Part shown: positions 39,351 through 47,216 of the stretch, piece by piece | Numbering within the stretch: position 1 is the first letter of the stretch | Layout of the letters: every line of letters starts with the position of its first letter | DNA from: Aurantiochytrium sp. KH105 | Taxonomy: Eukaryota; Sar; Bigyra; Thraustochytrida; Thraustochytriidae | Reading direction: 5' to 3' | NCBI GenBank assembly: GCA_003116975.1 | Contig: BGKB01000012.1 | Location: 124,001-188,000 of the forward strand | Length of the DNA stretch: 64,000 nucleotides | Position numbers and translations under genes: made by a program | The notes under the pieces: generated by a model | The model's input: only the letters and a program-made list of their open reading frames with translations | What the model was told of the DNA's origin: nothing | Database searches by the model: none

Positions 39351-39519
39351 GCCCGGTTCGCTCGCAAGCACGCGCGCAAGCTCGTCGGCGCTCTCGCAAT
39401 TCATTCAGCATCGCCAAAGCTGGCGAAAAGAGCAAGCGAGCAAGCAAGCGAGCGAGCAAAGCAAAAGCCCAAGCGACCCCGGGCCAGCCAGGCCGGGCGA
39501 GTCGAGAGCAGGCAGGCGA

Positions 39520-39543
39520 GGGCAGGGCAGGGCAGGGCAGGGC
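39520..39543. repeat. (GGGCA)n microsatellite
   Basis: Four to five five-base units upstream of the PRP4-type kinase gene. Confidence 0.85.
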
Positions 39544-39792
39544 GAGACGCGTCGCGAGCCGACGAGATACGAATTGGGCGCAAAGAGAGGGAACGGACCC
39601 GGTCGCGTCCCCAGAACCAACAAAACGAAGACGCAGCTTGAGCTCCAGAGTGACCGACCAGGTCTAGAGCTCCGAGACCTTTTGCTCTTTCTCTGCACGA
39701 GCATCATCGTCTTCGACGTTCTTCTCCTCTTCCCCTCGCAGCCGCCATCGCCATCGAAAAGTTAAAGCACGACATTTATCGACAACACAACC

Positions 39793-41718
39793 ATGGATTC
39801 GGTTCTCTTGCATGCGCAAGAACGCAGAAAAGCATCGGAGGATGCCACTGACGCGGCACCCGCCGATCCCGTCGAGAATCAAGCCGCATCAACACATGAT
39901 CTAGACGCCTCTGCAGCAGCAGCAGTAGCAACAGCACGAACAGCAGTAGTAGCCGCAACAAAGCGCAACGTTATCGCAGAAGCGAAACATGTGCCATTAA
40001 AAACAACACCTACAAAACAAAGACAATCGCTAGAAACAGCCCCTACATCGTCAACGCCCGACCTCGACACATCCGAAGCTTCCACACTCGAGGACGCGGA
40101 TGCCGCAGCCATGGCCAAGGACGCGCGCAGCCATCTCAAACGACAACGCAAAACCGGCTCCCCACACCATACGCAGCACCAGCGCAAACGCCCGGCATCC
40201 GGACGCCAATATCCGACGCAAGATCATGAACCCCACCGACACCGACGCGCCCAGTCTGCCGACGCCACAATGCTCGAAAGTGACGATGACAACGATGGCG
40301 ATGGCAATGAGAGTGACAATGGTGTCGAAGCCGACGTCGACGACAACGAGCATGACCATAGCCAAACCCCTTCACTCCGCACAAGGCGTAGCAAAACCTT
40401 TCCCAGCAATCAAAATGGCCAAGGTACAACACAGAACAAAGGAGAAGCAAACAAGCTCAACGGCGGATACTATGCCTTTCGTCCCGGCGAAATCATCAAT
40501 CAAACCTACGAGATCAAGTACCAGCAAGGCCGAGGCGTCTTTAGCAACGTCGTCTTTGCCAAGCGCCGGCACCCAAGTGCGCCTCGTCTTCCCGCGCCAC
40601 CAGCCAAATCCAACACTGACACCGATAGCAACATCAAGACCGCAATGACGACACAAGGCCTCGACACAGCTGAAATTGTGCAAGATTCCGACTCTTTCTT
40701 CACCACCGCCAACAACGGCAGAACCGCCGACCTCGTTGCCGTAAAGATCCTTCGCAAGCACAAGACAACCCGTCGAGCCGGGAGCAACGAGGAGTCTATT
40801 CTCAAAGACATCCACAAGCTCCCCGTCTCGGCGCGCGAGTTCATCGTCGACTTTATCGAATCCTTTGTCCACAAACGCCACCTCTGCCTCGTCTTCCGGG
40901 CCATGAAGCTCAATCTCCGTCAGCTTCTTGTCAAATACGGTCGCAATACTGGCATTAATATTGACGGCGTGCGCCGCTACGGAAGCCAAATCTTTAGCGC
41001 ACTTCGCACCCTCTGTGAACTCGGCATCGTTCACGCCGATGTCAAGCTCGACAACATTATCGTCTCCGCCGACCTTCGTACCGCAAAGCTTTGCGACTTT
41101 GGAAGCGCCTTCTATGCCCACGAAGCACGCGGCGAACGGACAATGTACCTCGTTTCGAGATTCTATCGCGCTCCTGAACTCGTCCTCGGACTCTCTGGCA
41201 CGGACCTCAGCTCTGCCCTCGATGTCTGGTCCCTGGGAACATGCCTCTTTGAGCTTTACTCTGGCAACGTGCTCTTCCCAGGACGCACCAACAATGAAAT
41301 GCTTGCGCTCTTCATGCGTACAAGGGGGGAAATACCTCTACCCCTTGTCAAGCGCCACTTGGCCGCCGCGCAGCGCCTCGATACCGTGCCGCTCTTTGAG
41401 CCCGAATCATTCGCTTTCCGAGAAATCCTGCGGCCGCCGCGTCGAAAGACCGCAAATGCGTCCTCCCCTGCCTCGCCGAGCAAACAGCCCACAGTTCGCT
41501 TCGTGCGCATGCCTGCTCAGCCCGACCCGGCCTCTACGATTTCTCGCCTCGTTCACGAAGCGCATCCCGACACGCGTGATCAGATCACCACAGCTGAGCG
41601 TCGCCAACTTAGCAATCTCCTCGACCTCGCGCTGGCCTTAGACCCCGCACAGCGCATCACACCATCGCAAGCACTCGCGCTTCCCTTTTTTATCACCGCA
41701 ACCACGCCCCAGACCTAG
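39793..41718 (+). CDS. PRPF4B: PRP4-type splicing kinase (PRPF4B homologue)
   Basis: 641 residues; ATG at 39793 in CCATGG context. Residues 1-225 are disordered with Arg, Ser and Asp-rich stretches. The kinase domain (about 239-636) has a Gly loop GRGVFSNVVFA (246-256), a ~50-residue insertion before the Lys strand (LVAVKIL, Lys318), the catalytic loop HADVKLDN (414-421), DFG (435-437), and YLVSRFYRAPE (452-462). The HAD in place of HRD, the SRFYRAPE activation segment and the following WSLGTCLFELY..LFPGRTNNEML are the signature of PRP4 kinases, which phosphorylate U4/U6.U5 tri-snRNP proteins (PRP6, PRP31) during spliceosome activation in the nucleus. The N-terminus is shorter than the animal RS-rich region. 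Its presence fits an organism that still splices although genes here look intronless. Confidence 0.92.
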   Translation: MDSVLLHAQERRKASEDATDAAPADPVENQAASTHDLDASAAAAVATARTAVVAATKRNVIAEAKHVPLKTTPTKQRQSLETAPTSSTPDLDTSEASTLEDADAAAMAKDARSHLKRQRKTGSPHHTQHQRKRPASGRQYPTQDHEPHRHRRAQSADATMLESDDDNDGDGNESDNGVEADVDDNEHDHSQTPSLRTRRSKTFPSNQNGQGTTQNKGEANKLNGGYYAFRPGEIINQTYEIKYQQGRGVFSNVVFAKRRHPSAPRLPAPPAKSNTDTDSNIKTAMTTQGLDTAEIVQDSDSFFTTANNGRTADLVAVKILRKHKTTRRAGSNEESILKDIHKLPVSAREFIVDFIESFVHKRHLCLVFRAMKLNLRQLLVKYGRNTGINIDGVRRYGSQIFSALRTLCELGIVHADVKLDNIIVSADLRTAKLCDFGSAFYAHEARGERTMYLVSRFYRAPELVLGLSGTDLSSALDVWSLGTCLFELYSGNVLFPGRTNNEMLALFMRTRGEIPLPLVKRHLAAAQRLDTVPLFEPESFAFREILRPPRRKTANASSPASPSKQPTVRFVRMPAQPDPASTISRLVHEAHPDTRDQITTAERRQLSNLLDLALALDPAQRITPSQALALPFFITATTPQT

Positions 41719-42097
41719 GGAAGTCCTTTTTCTTTTTTATGTAAACCTACTCAACAAACAAACATACAAACAAACATACAAACAAACATACAAACAAACA
41801 TACAAGATTTGATGTCTAATCCTCTTGGAAAAACGAGTACTGCGTGACTTGTTGGCTCTCTTTTTTCTTTTCTTACACCATCATCCATCCATTCCTCCAT
41901 CCATCCATTCATTCATACCAGATTATTTCACGTGACCGATTTCACATGACTGATTTCGTCTTGGCGACAAGAAAGAAGGGGTCATGAGAACATGCATGAG
42001 TGACCTTGATTGTCAAGTTCGTTGCCACGACACAAACCAAATCGCTGCATTTGTTCCAACATCAACATAATTACTGTTTTCTCGGGTCACGAGCATC
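41719..42097. other. Convergent 3'-3' spacer with minisatellite
   Basis: AT-richer; holds a 12-bp minisatellite (41752-41804), CATC repeats (about 41878-41918) and paired TTTCACGTGAC/TTTCACATGAC copies (41926-41950). No gene. Confidence 0.55.
41752..41804. repeat. 12-bp minisatellite (CAAACAAACATA)n
   Basis: Four near-perfect copies 30-40 bp downstream of the kinase stop codon, so likely in the 3' UTR. Confidence 0.9.
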
Positions 42098-43876
42098 TCA
42101 ATGTGCTGGTGTAGAATGCCGCGAGGCAAAGGCAGTCAACAAGCCAGCGAGCTCAACATCGTAGCAGTCCTGCTGCCCAGGAGCGGTCTCAGCGCTCTGC
42201 TCGGCCTCCGCAAGCTTGGCTTCCTCCTCTTCCTCCTCGCGAGCGCTCGTGCTCACTGATCGCCCCGAACCTAGACCCTGTCGCTCCCATCGCTCGAGCT
42301 CTGCAATGTCCATGACATCGTCAATCGACAGCAGCAAAGCGCGTCGTAGCCCGCATGGAATGTCGCTGCCTGCCGGCCTTCGCGGCTGCAACACCGATGC
42401 AGGGAACACTTCACCCACGTGATCGAGCATGCACATCACCACCTGCTCCTTTAGTGTCGCTTGCACTGCCTCATCCTTGTGGATCGCCGACTTTGGCTTT
42501 AGCGGGTCCTCGCGAAGCATGAGCGGAGCAAAGATTCGCGCCAATGCCCTGCTCGGAGCGACATCAGGGCGCTCCGTCTGCAAAAGATACAAGAAACGAA
42601 AGACCGCAAATAATGCTGCCTCGTGGGGCGCAGGCAGCAACGCCAGCGTCGGTCGGAGCGCCTCTACACGCTGCGCGCTGTGCAGCTCCAGCTGCGTCGA
42701 AAGCAAACGATCAAAGAGGTCATACGTCAATAGAGGCGGACTCATCTCGCGCAGAAACTGCACCAAGAGCATGAAGACAACGCGGGGGTCCGTCTCTTCC
42801 TGCTCAAAGTTGATCACGCTCGCGCGATCAGCATCAAATTTGCCCCGCAAGGAACAAACCTGTTTCCAGCGTTTCTTGCGCGCACCTGCAATCTCCTCCC
42901 GCGTTTGCGACACAGGAGATTCCTCCGTGACCCATCCAGGTCGTCCCGTCTTGCGACTCAGCGACCTTGTCATCGTCAAGCGGCTCGCATGGCTCAGACG
43001 ACTCGCGTGGCTCACTTTACTTGCATGACTAAAGTGACTTCCGACGCTTCGTCGACCCGACCCGTCGTCTCCCTCTTCTGGGCCTCCATTTGCACTTGCG
43101 CCCCCGCCATCGCCGCCATTCACATCATCGTCAAGGGCCTCGGGACCCGCAATGTATTCTTGAATAGCCTCCTTGCTCAAAAACACCTCGGCTTGCTCCA
43201 TCAGAAAAGGCGACTCCAAATAGGCGAGACTCATACGCAGCACGCTGGGAAGCTGCGGCGCCCGAGCCCAAATCTCCGCAAGACTCTTGCCAAATACCTT
43301 GATGCTCTCCTTTGTTGTTTGCGTTGCACGTGCAAACCCAAAGTTGCTACCTGGCAACACACCACCGCCGTGCAGAGCATTATTAAAGTACCCCGTCGAG
43401 TACTCGGGTGCGGCATAGAGCTTGTCCCCAGGTCTCCGAAAGCCAATCCCATTCCGTCGTGCAAGTATGCTCCGAATCGGCGTCTTCGTGCCCATCGCCT
43501 TGGCCAGATCAAAGCGCTCTGCTGGTCGCAATCGTCGCGGTACGCCCTCTGCATCGAGCACCACGCGCTTGCGAGGTACCATATGCTCTTGCTCCTCGCT
43601 TCGGGCTCGAGCTTGCTCCGGAAACTGTCGCACGCCTTCTGGGCGGTCAGCTTTTCTTGCTGGAGCGCCAACATTCTTAAGGCCTCGAGGTCTCTCGTCG
43701 CGAGCTCGCAGCTCTGCCACGCTCGGGCCAATGCCATAATTCTTCAAAGGCTTGAAATCATACTCGTCTGACTTCTTCTCTGCATAGTGTCTGCGTTCCT
43801 CGTGCCATTCGCGCGTTGCGAGCTCCTTGTGCGTCGCGCAAGAGCGCGAGCGTCGCAGGCCAAGAATCTCCTCCAT
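42098..43876 (-). CDS. RhoGAP-type protein with a split domain
   Basis: 592 residues from ATG 43876 (upstream frame opens only at GTG). RhoGAP elements: VFGKSLAEIWAR..LPSVLRMSLAYLE (about 194-221), then AEVFLSKEAIQEYI (229-242), then a ~100-residue acidic/Ser-rich insertion with S-H-A-S-(K/R) repeats (282-300), then the body: DPRVVFMLLVQFLREMSPPLLTYDLFDRLL (363-392) and ALARIFAPLMLRED (444-457). The known fold accelerates GTP hydrolysis by Rho/Rac using an Arg in a G-(I/L)-(F/Y)-R motif. Here that position seems to read V-F-L, so the finger Arg is missing in my alignment. The N-terminus (about 30-65) has FKPLKNYGIGPS-type conserved-looking sequence of unknown role. Possibly a GTPase-binding scaffold. 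Confidence 0.75.
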   Translation of the reverse strand: MEEILGLRRSRSCATHKELATREWHEERRHYAEKKSDEYDFKPLKNYGIGPSVAELRARDERPRGLKNVGAPARKADRPEGVRQFPEQARARSEEQEHMVPRKRVVLDAEGVPRRLRPAERFDLAKAMGTKTPIRSILARRNGIGFRRPGDKLYAAPEYSTGYFNNALHGGGVLPGSNFGFARATQTTKESIKVFGKSLAEIWARAPQLPSVLRMSLAYLESPFLMEQAEVFLSKEAIQEYIAGPEALDDDVNGGDGGGASANGGPEEGDDGSGRRSVGSHFSHASKVSHASRLSHASRLTMTRSLSRKTGRPGWVTEESPVSQTREEIAGARKKRWKQVCSLRGKFDADRASVINFEQEETDPRVVFMLLVQFLREMSPPLLTYDLFDRLLSTQLELHSAQRVEALRPTLALLPAPHEAALFAVFRFLYLLQTERPDVAPSRALARIFAPLMLREDPLKPKSAIHKDEAVQATLKEQVVMCMLDHVGEVFPASVLQPRRPAGSDIPCGLRRALLLSIDDVMDIAELERWERQGLGSGRSVSTSAREEEEEEAKLAEAEQSAETAPGQQDCYDVELAGLLTAFASRHSTPAH

Positions 43877-44324
43877 TCTGCTTTGTCTTGTCTTCGTCTT
43901 ACGCTGAGTCTCCGCGCGTCGCGTTCCTTCTTGCCACACGTCGCCGCCGCGCCTCCCCGAGTGCGCTCACGCTAGTCGCTGCGGTCAAAGAGTCTGCGTC
44001 AGACCGCCGCCATTATTATTTTTTTTCAGGGATGAGACAGTCGTCCATGAATGAATCGAGAGAGAAAAAAAAAAAGCGAACCAGAAGAAGGAACGGACGG
44101 TAGTACACACCCCTTTTGATGGCTTTGATCTCACAACGCGCGAGCGCCTCACTGTCACTTATGTGTGACTCCAAGCACGCATAACGACTCTGCGTCCGAG
44201 CTTGGCGGCGCTCTGACACAAACACCAGACTAGATTTTGGGGGCAAAAAGAAACAGACTAGATTTTCGGGGCAAAAAGTGCGATTGCGCGGCGAGGAAGA
44301 CGTGAAGGCGGTCGAACCAGCACA
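43877..44324. promoter_or_regulatory. Divergent region between RhoGAP-type and EF-hand genes
   Basis: 448 bp. Contains a direct repeat of CTAGATTTTGGGGGCAAAAAG / CTAGATTTTCGGGGCAAAAAG type (44231-44250 and 44259-44278) about 60 bp before the EF-hand ATG. No gene. Confidence 0.5.
44231..44278. repeat. Two 20-bp direct repeats upstream of the EF-hand gene
   Basis: ACTAGATTTT-x-GGGGCAAAAAG occurs twice with a 28-bp period and one mismatch. Could be a regulatory element or a small duplication. Confidence 0.7.
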
Positions 44325-45125
44325 ATGCACGGCAAGTCAAAAGGACGGCCTCGAGCGGTCGACGCACCGGTTGGGGCCAAGCAGCAGCAGGAACAGCAGC
44401 AGCAGCAACAGCAGCGGCAGCCGCGGAGACCAAATGGAGCTCCATCCAAGCCCGCTCGACACTCGACGCGGTCTATTGTGCAGGCTGGCGCAAAACGCCA
44501 CAAAGAGACTCTTTTGCTCAGTATTGGCGCAGATGATCTTCGCGAACTCACGCCGCTCTCCGACAAGGACCTCAAAGTTGCATTCGACTTTCTCGACACG
44601 CAAGACACTGGAGAACTGACTTTGTATTCACTTCGAGAGAGACTTGCCGCATTCTACGGCTCGCCTGATCTCGTTCCGATTCGCGAACTCAAACTCATCA
44701 TGGGCAAACACAAGACCCTTCGCTTGGCGGATCTCAAGGCCATCCTTGCAGAGACAAACGAACTCTTGCAAGGAACTCGCTTTGACCCCGTTGAAAAGGT
44801 GTTCCACGATTGTTTCGATCCAGCTGGGTCCGGAGTGCTTGGCCCCGATAGTTTGCGTTCGTTGCTTCAGCGCCTTGGACACAACAATATTACCGATGAA
44901 GATCTGTCCATTCTTCTCGAGGCTATTGATGCAAATGGAGATGGTGCCGTCACCATCGAAGACTTTCGAAATTTGATTGGCCTTTCTCAATCCACCTCGG
45001 GGACATCAAATAATCTCTTGTTGCTGCCACCTTCAGAAGGCGCTGTCAACGCTCCTCACGAAGCCAGCCAAGAACATCAGGGATCAGACAAGCTTCCATC
45101 TGGGGGAGCCTTTCTCACATCCTAA
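44325..45125 (+). CDS. EF-hand calcium-binding protein (calmodulin/centrin superfamily)
   Basis: 266 residues; ATG at 44325. N-terminus (1-60) is basic with a Gln run (20-30). An EF-hand module follows: loop 1 DTQDTGELTLYS (91-102), a degenerate second hand near 125-140, loop 3 DPAGSGVLGPDS (165-176) and loop 4 DANGDGAVTIED (202-213). Loop 4 has the full set of ligands, with Asp at position 12; loops 1 and 3 lack some. The 'LSDKDLKVAFDFLDT' lead-in matches calmodulin-like and centrin-like proteins. Tail (220-266) is Ser/Gly-rich. Likely a Ca sensor with one good site; the basic N-terminus recalls centrins, but the identity is open. Confidence 0.85.
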   Translation: MHGKSKGRPRAVDAPVGAKQQQEQQQQQQQRQPRRPNGAPSKPARHSTRSIVQAGAKRHKETLLLSIGADDLRELTPLSDKDLKVAFDFLDTQDTGELTLYSLRERLAAFYGSPDLVPIRELKLIMGKHKTLRLADLKAILAETNELLQGTRFDPVEKVFHDCFDPAGSGVLGPDSLRSLLQRLGHNNITDEDLSILLEAIDANGDGAVTIEDFRNLIGLSQSTSGTSNNLLLLPPSEGAVNAPHEASQEHQGSDKLPSGGAFLTS

Positions 45126-45447
45126 TTATTCCTATTTTGTAAAGTTTGTAGAATTGAAGAGCAAGACCGTGCCGTCGACGCATTCTCCCTTCTTTCATAT
45201 ATATTCAACCATGATGAATCTGTAATTTCTCTTGGGTTTATCTTTGTATCTCAGGACAGTCAGTGCCTTCCTCACCAAATTGATTGAGCTCGCTTAAAAA
45301 CTCATTGCCACGGTTTTCCCGTTTATCTGCGATTCTCAACACATGTGTATTGATTGATTTCTTTCGTCAAATCTTGATGGAACAAACGAGAAAACATGAT
45401 TCATGGTCATAGAACGAATAAAAGCAACTCGGAGCGTTATTGGAAAC
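45126..45447. other. Convergent 3'-3' spacer
   Basis: AT-rich sequence between the EF-hand and ankyrin genes. Nothing else seen. Confidence 0.5.
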
Positions 45448-46155
45448 CTAAAGTTGGGTTGGATCAATATCCTTGGACTTACGGCGCTGCTCAAGAGTCG
45501 TTTCGATGGCCACGGCTGCTTCCTCCTGGTCGGAAGCCCGAGCGCACTGAAGGGCCGTCATGCCATTGGCATCCATGGACCGCGCGCTAGCGCCTTCGCG
45601 AACGAGAACCACGCAAACTTCTACCTGTCCACGGCTCGCGGCGACCATGAGTGGTGTCTGCTTCGTACGCTTTGCAGGGATGTCAATGCGAGCGCCATGT
45701 GCAATGAGCGCATTGACAGTCTCAAGACGACCCCATTGGGCAGACTTGTACAGGGCGGTTTCTCCATTATCGTCGCGCTTGTCAACGTCTGCGCGATTCG
45801 CAAGCAAGAGCTCCAGCGTGTGCGTGTGACCCCACGTGGCAGCCATGTGCAGCGCCGTCTGCCCGAATTCCCAAGGCGCAATCACATCCACGGGCACGCC
45901 TGCAATCAAGAGACGCTCGACTTCTTCCGCCTCGCCATTCTTGGCCGCTTCCAAGAATGCAGTCACCTCCTTGCGGCCTTCCTTTGGCGGCTTGTACTGC
46001 GAGACCACCTTCTTGCGAGCAGACGGCAAGAGCCGCTTGAAAGCGCTCCAGCTGTCTCCAGTGCTCGGCCCGCCCGTCTGTCGCCTTAGGTCCTCGAGCT
46101 CCTGGCGCAGCGCCTCGTTCTCCTGCTCCAGCTTTTTCGACGCGCGGTCCGACAT
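45448..46155 (-). CDS. Ankyrin-repeat protein with N-terminal coiled coil
   Basis: 235 residues from ATG 46155 (GTG-only extension upstream). Residues 4-27 (KKLEQENEALRQELEDLRRQ) form a coiled coil. Ankyrin repeats span about 65-222: VTAFLEAAKNGEAEEVERLL, GQTALHMAATWGHTHTLELLL, GETALYKSAQWGRLETVNALI, KQTPLMVAASRGQVEVCVVLV, then MTALQCARASDQEEAAVAI. The TALH/TPLM starts and G.....LL ends are canonical. Such proteins are protein-protein adaptors; the coiled coil suggests dimerisation. The N-terminal half is otherwise basic. Partner unknown. Confidence 0.88.
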   Translation of the reverse strand: MSDRASKKLEQENEALRQELEDLRRQTGGPSTGDSWSAFKRLLPSARKKVVSQYKPPKEGRKEVTAFLEAAKNGEAEEVERLLIAGVPVDVIAPWEFGQTALHMAATWGHTHTLELLLANRADVDKRDDNGETALYKSAQWGRLETVNALIAHGARIDIPAKRTKQTPLMVAASRGQVEVCVVLVREGASARSMDANGMTALQCARASDQEEAAVAIETTLEQRRKSKDIDPTQL

Positions 46156-46458
46156 GTCTGCCTTCGTAGTTGCGTCCTCGCACACCAGCAATCTGCTCGC
46201 CTTCGCGTCGTCCTCGTCCACGCGCTCGCTCCCGCGCCTCGCGCAAGTTAGTACCGGCTGGCCACGCGCCCGAGGCCCGAGGGCTCTTTCTTCTCGTTTG
46301 GCGACCTGCTGCCTCTCCTCGCTCGCTCGCTTCGCCTTGCTCGCCTCGCAGCGCCGTCCCGCGCGCTCCCTCCTCCGCGCGCCGCTCGCCGTGCTCTTTC
46401 GAGGTCTTCTCGTCTCGTCTCGCTCGTCTCGCGCGGCACGTGCACCGGGTCTTGCGTC

Positions 46459-46495
46459 GCTTGCTTGCTTGCTTGCTTGCTTGCTTTGCTCGCTT
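46459..46495. repeat. (TTGC)n microsatellite
   Basis: Six TTGC units plus degenerate copies. Confidence 0.85.
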
Positions 46496-46630
46496 GCTTT
46501 TGCAGCTTCTGCCCGTGGGCTCCGACGTCGACTCGCGCCGCTCGCGCTCGCTCGCTGTCAGCGCTGCGAGGCGGGGCGGTCTGCCTGCCTGCACGCGGCT
46601 TCTCTGGTGATGTACGTCCCCGTCCGCGCG

Positions 46631-46655
46631 GGCGAGCGAGCGAGCGAGCGAGCGA
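46631..46655. repeat. (GAGC)n microsatellite
   Basis: Six GAGC units. Confidence 0.85.
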
Positions 46656-47216
46656 AAGCGAATGGACTCGCCTTGCAGCGGCTGCGGCAGGAGACAAGTT
46701 GGACTACTACTACATTCATTGTGTGGTGGTATACAACACGTAAAAGAGAAAGAAAGAAAGACAAGGAGCCTCGACACAAGCGGCCAAATGGCAAGAACGA
46801 AAACAACTTGACAGTGAGATCAGTCAGAAAAACAACAACCAAACGTGCGTATAAGTTTGCAAGATGGATGATGCGCGGCCAAGTGGCCAAAGGGGTGTGC
46901 GCTTGGCTGCAGCAGCAGCGTTTTCTCACTCACTGTCACTCACTTGTTGCGGCCGCGCGAGTCCAGTTCGGAGGCGGCCGGCCTATCGGCGCTGCGATAG
47001 GCCACTTTGCGGGAAATCGCACCTCAGGCTGGCGACCCAAGCAAGCGAGCGAGCAAGCTAGTCTACTAACTAACCGTCGAGCACGGGCGCCGCGCGGCGG
47101 GGGCAGGTCTCCGCGCCCAGCGCAGCGAGCAGACGCCGAAAGGCGGGACGGGCTTCAGCCCGAGGCTGGACGCACCGTATCGAGGACACGAACGATCGAA
47201 AGCAAAGACAAAAAGG

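Larger units (their letters stand above)
28141..39792. other. 11.65-kb gene-poor region
   Basis: No CDS I can support. Frames over 60 codons mostly begin at GTG/TTG or are GC-driven. Content by block: 28200-28800 CAG and TGGCTGCC repeats and TTTC runs; 28800-29460 mixed purine/pyrimidine tracts; 29500-31050 unique sequence; 31067-31080 a perfect palindrome; 31900-32110 pyrimidine-rich; 33100-33480 ATCA repeats then AT-rich; 33768-33927 TATA-like box and short ATG frame; 35655-35725 CTCTGC-type repeats; 35885-36050 AT-rich foldback; 36445-36479 and 37767-37809 GA runs; 38150-38400 pyrimidine tract; 38980-39545 very GC-rich with one N at 39167. It lies between two outward-facing genes. Confidence 0.6.
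46156..47216. promoter_or_regulatory. Divergent, repeat-rich intergenic region
   Basis: No gene supported; long plus-strand frames are antisense to the ankyrin gene or GC-driven. Holds a TTGC run (46459-46495) and a GAGC run (46631-46655), and CTCACTCACTGTCACTCACT near 46925-46944. Confidence 0.5.

Noticed and set aside
38856..39765. Long frames on both strands over the GC-rich block
   Set aside because: GC-driven absence of stops, one contains an X from the N; translations are Arg/Ala/Gly/Pro-rich in every frame.
28141..39792. tRNA, snRNA or rRNA genes
   Set aside because: I looked by eye for B-box (GTTCRANNC) and U6-like words on both strands in the gaps and found none that hold up; a covariance-model scan would be decisive.
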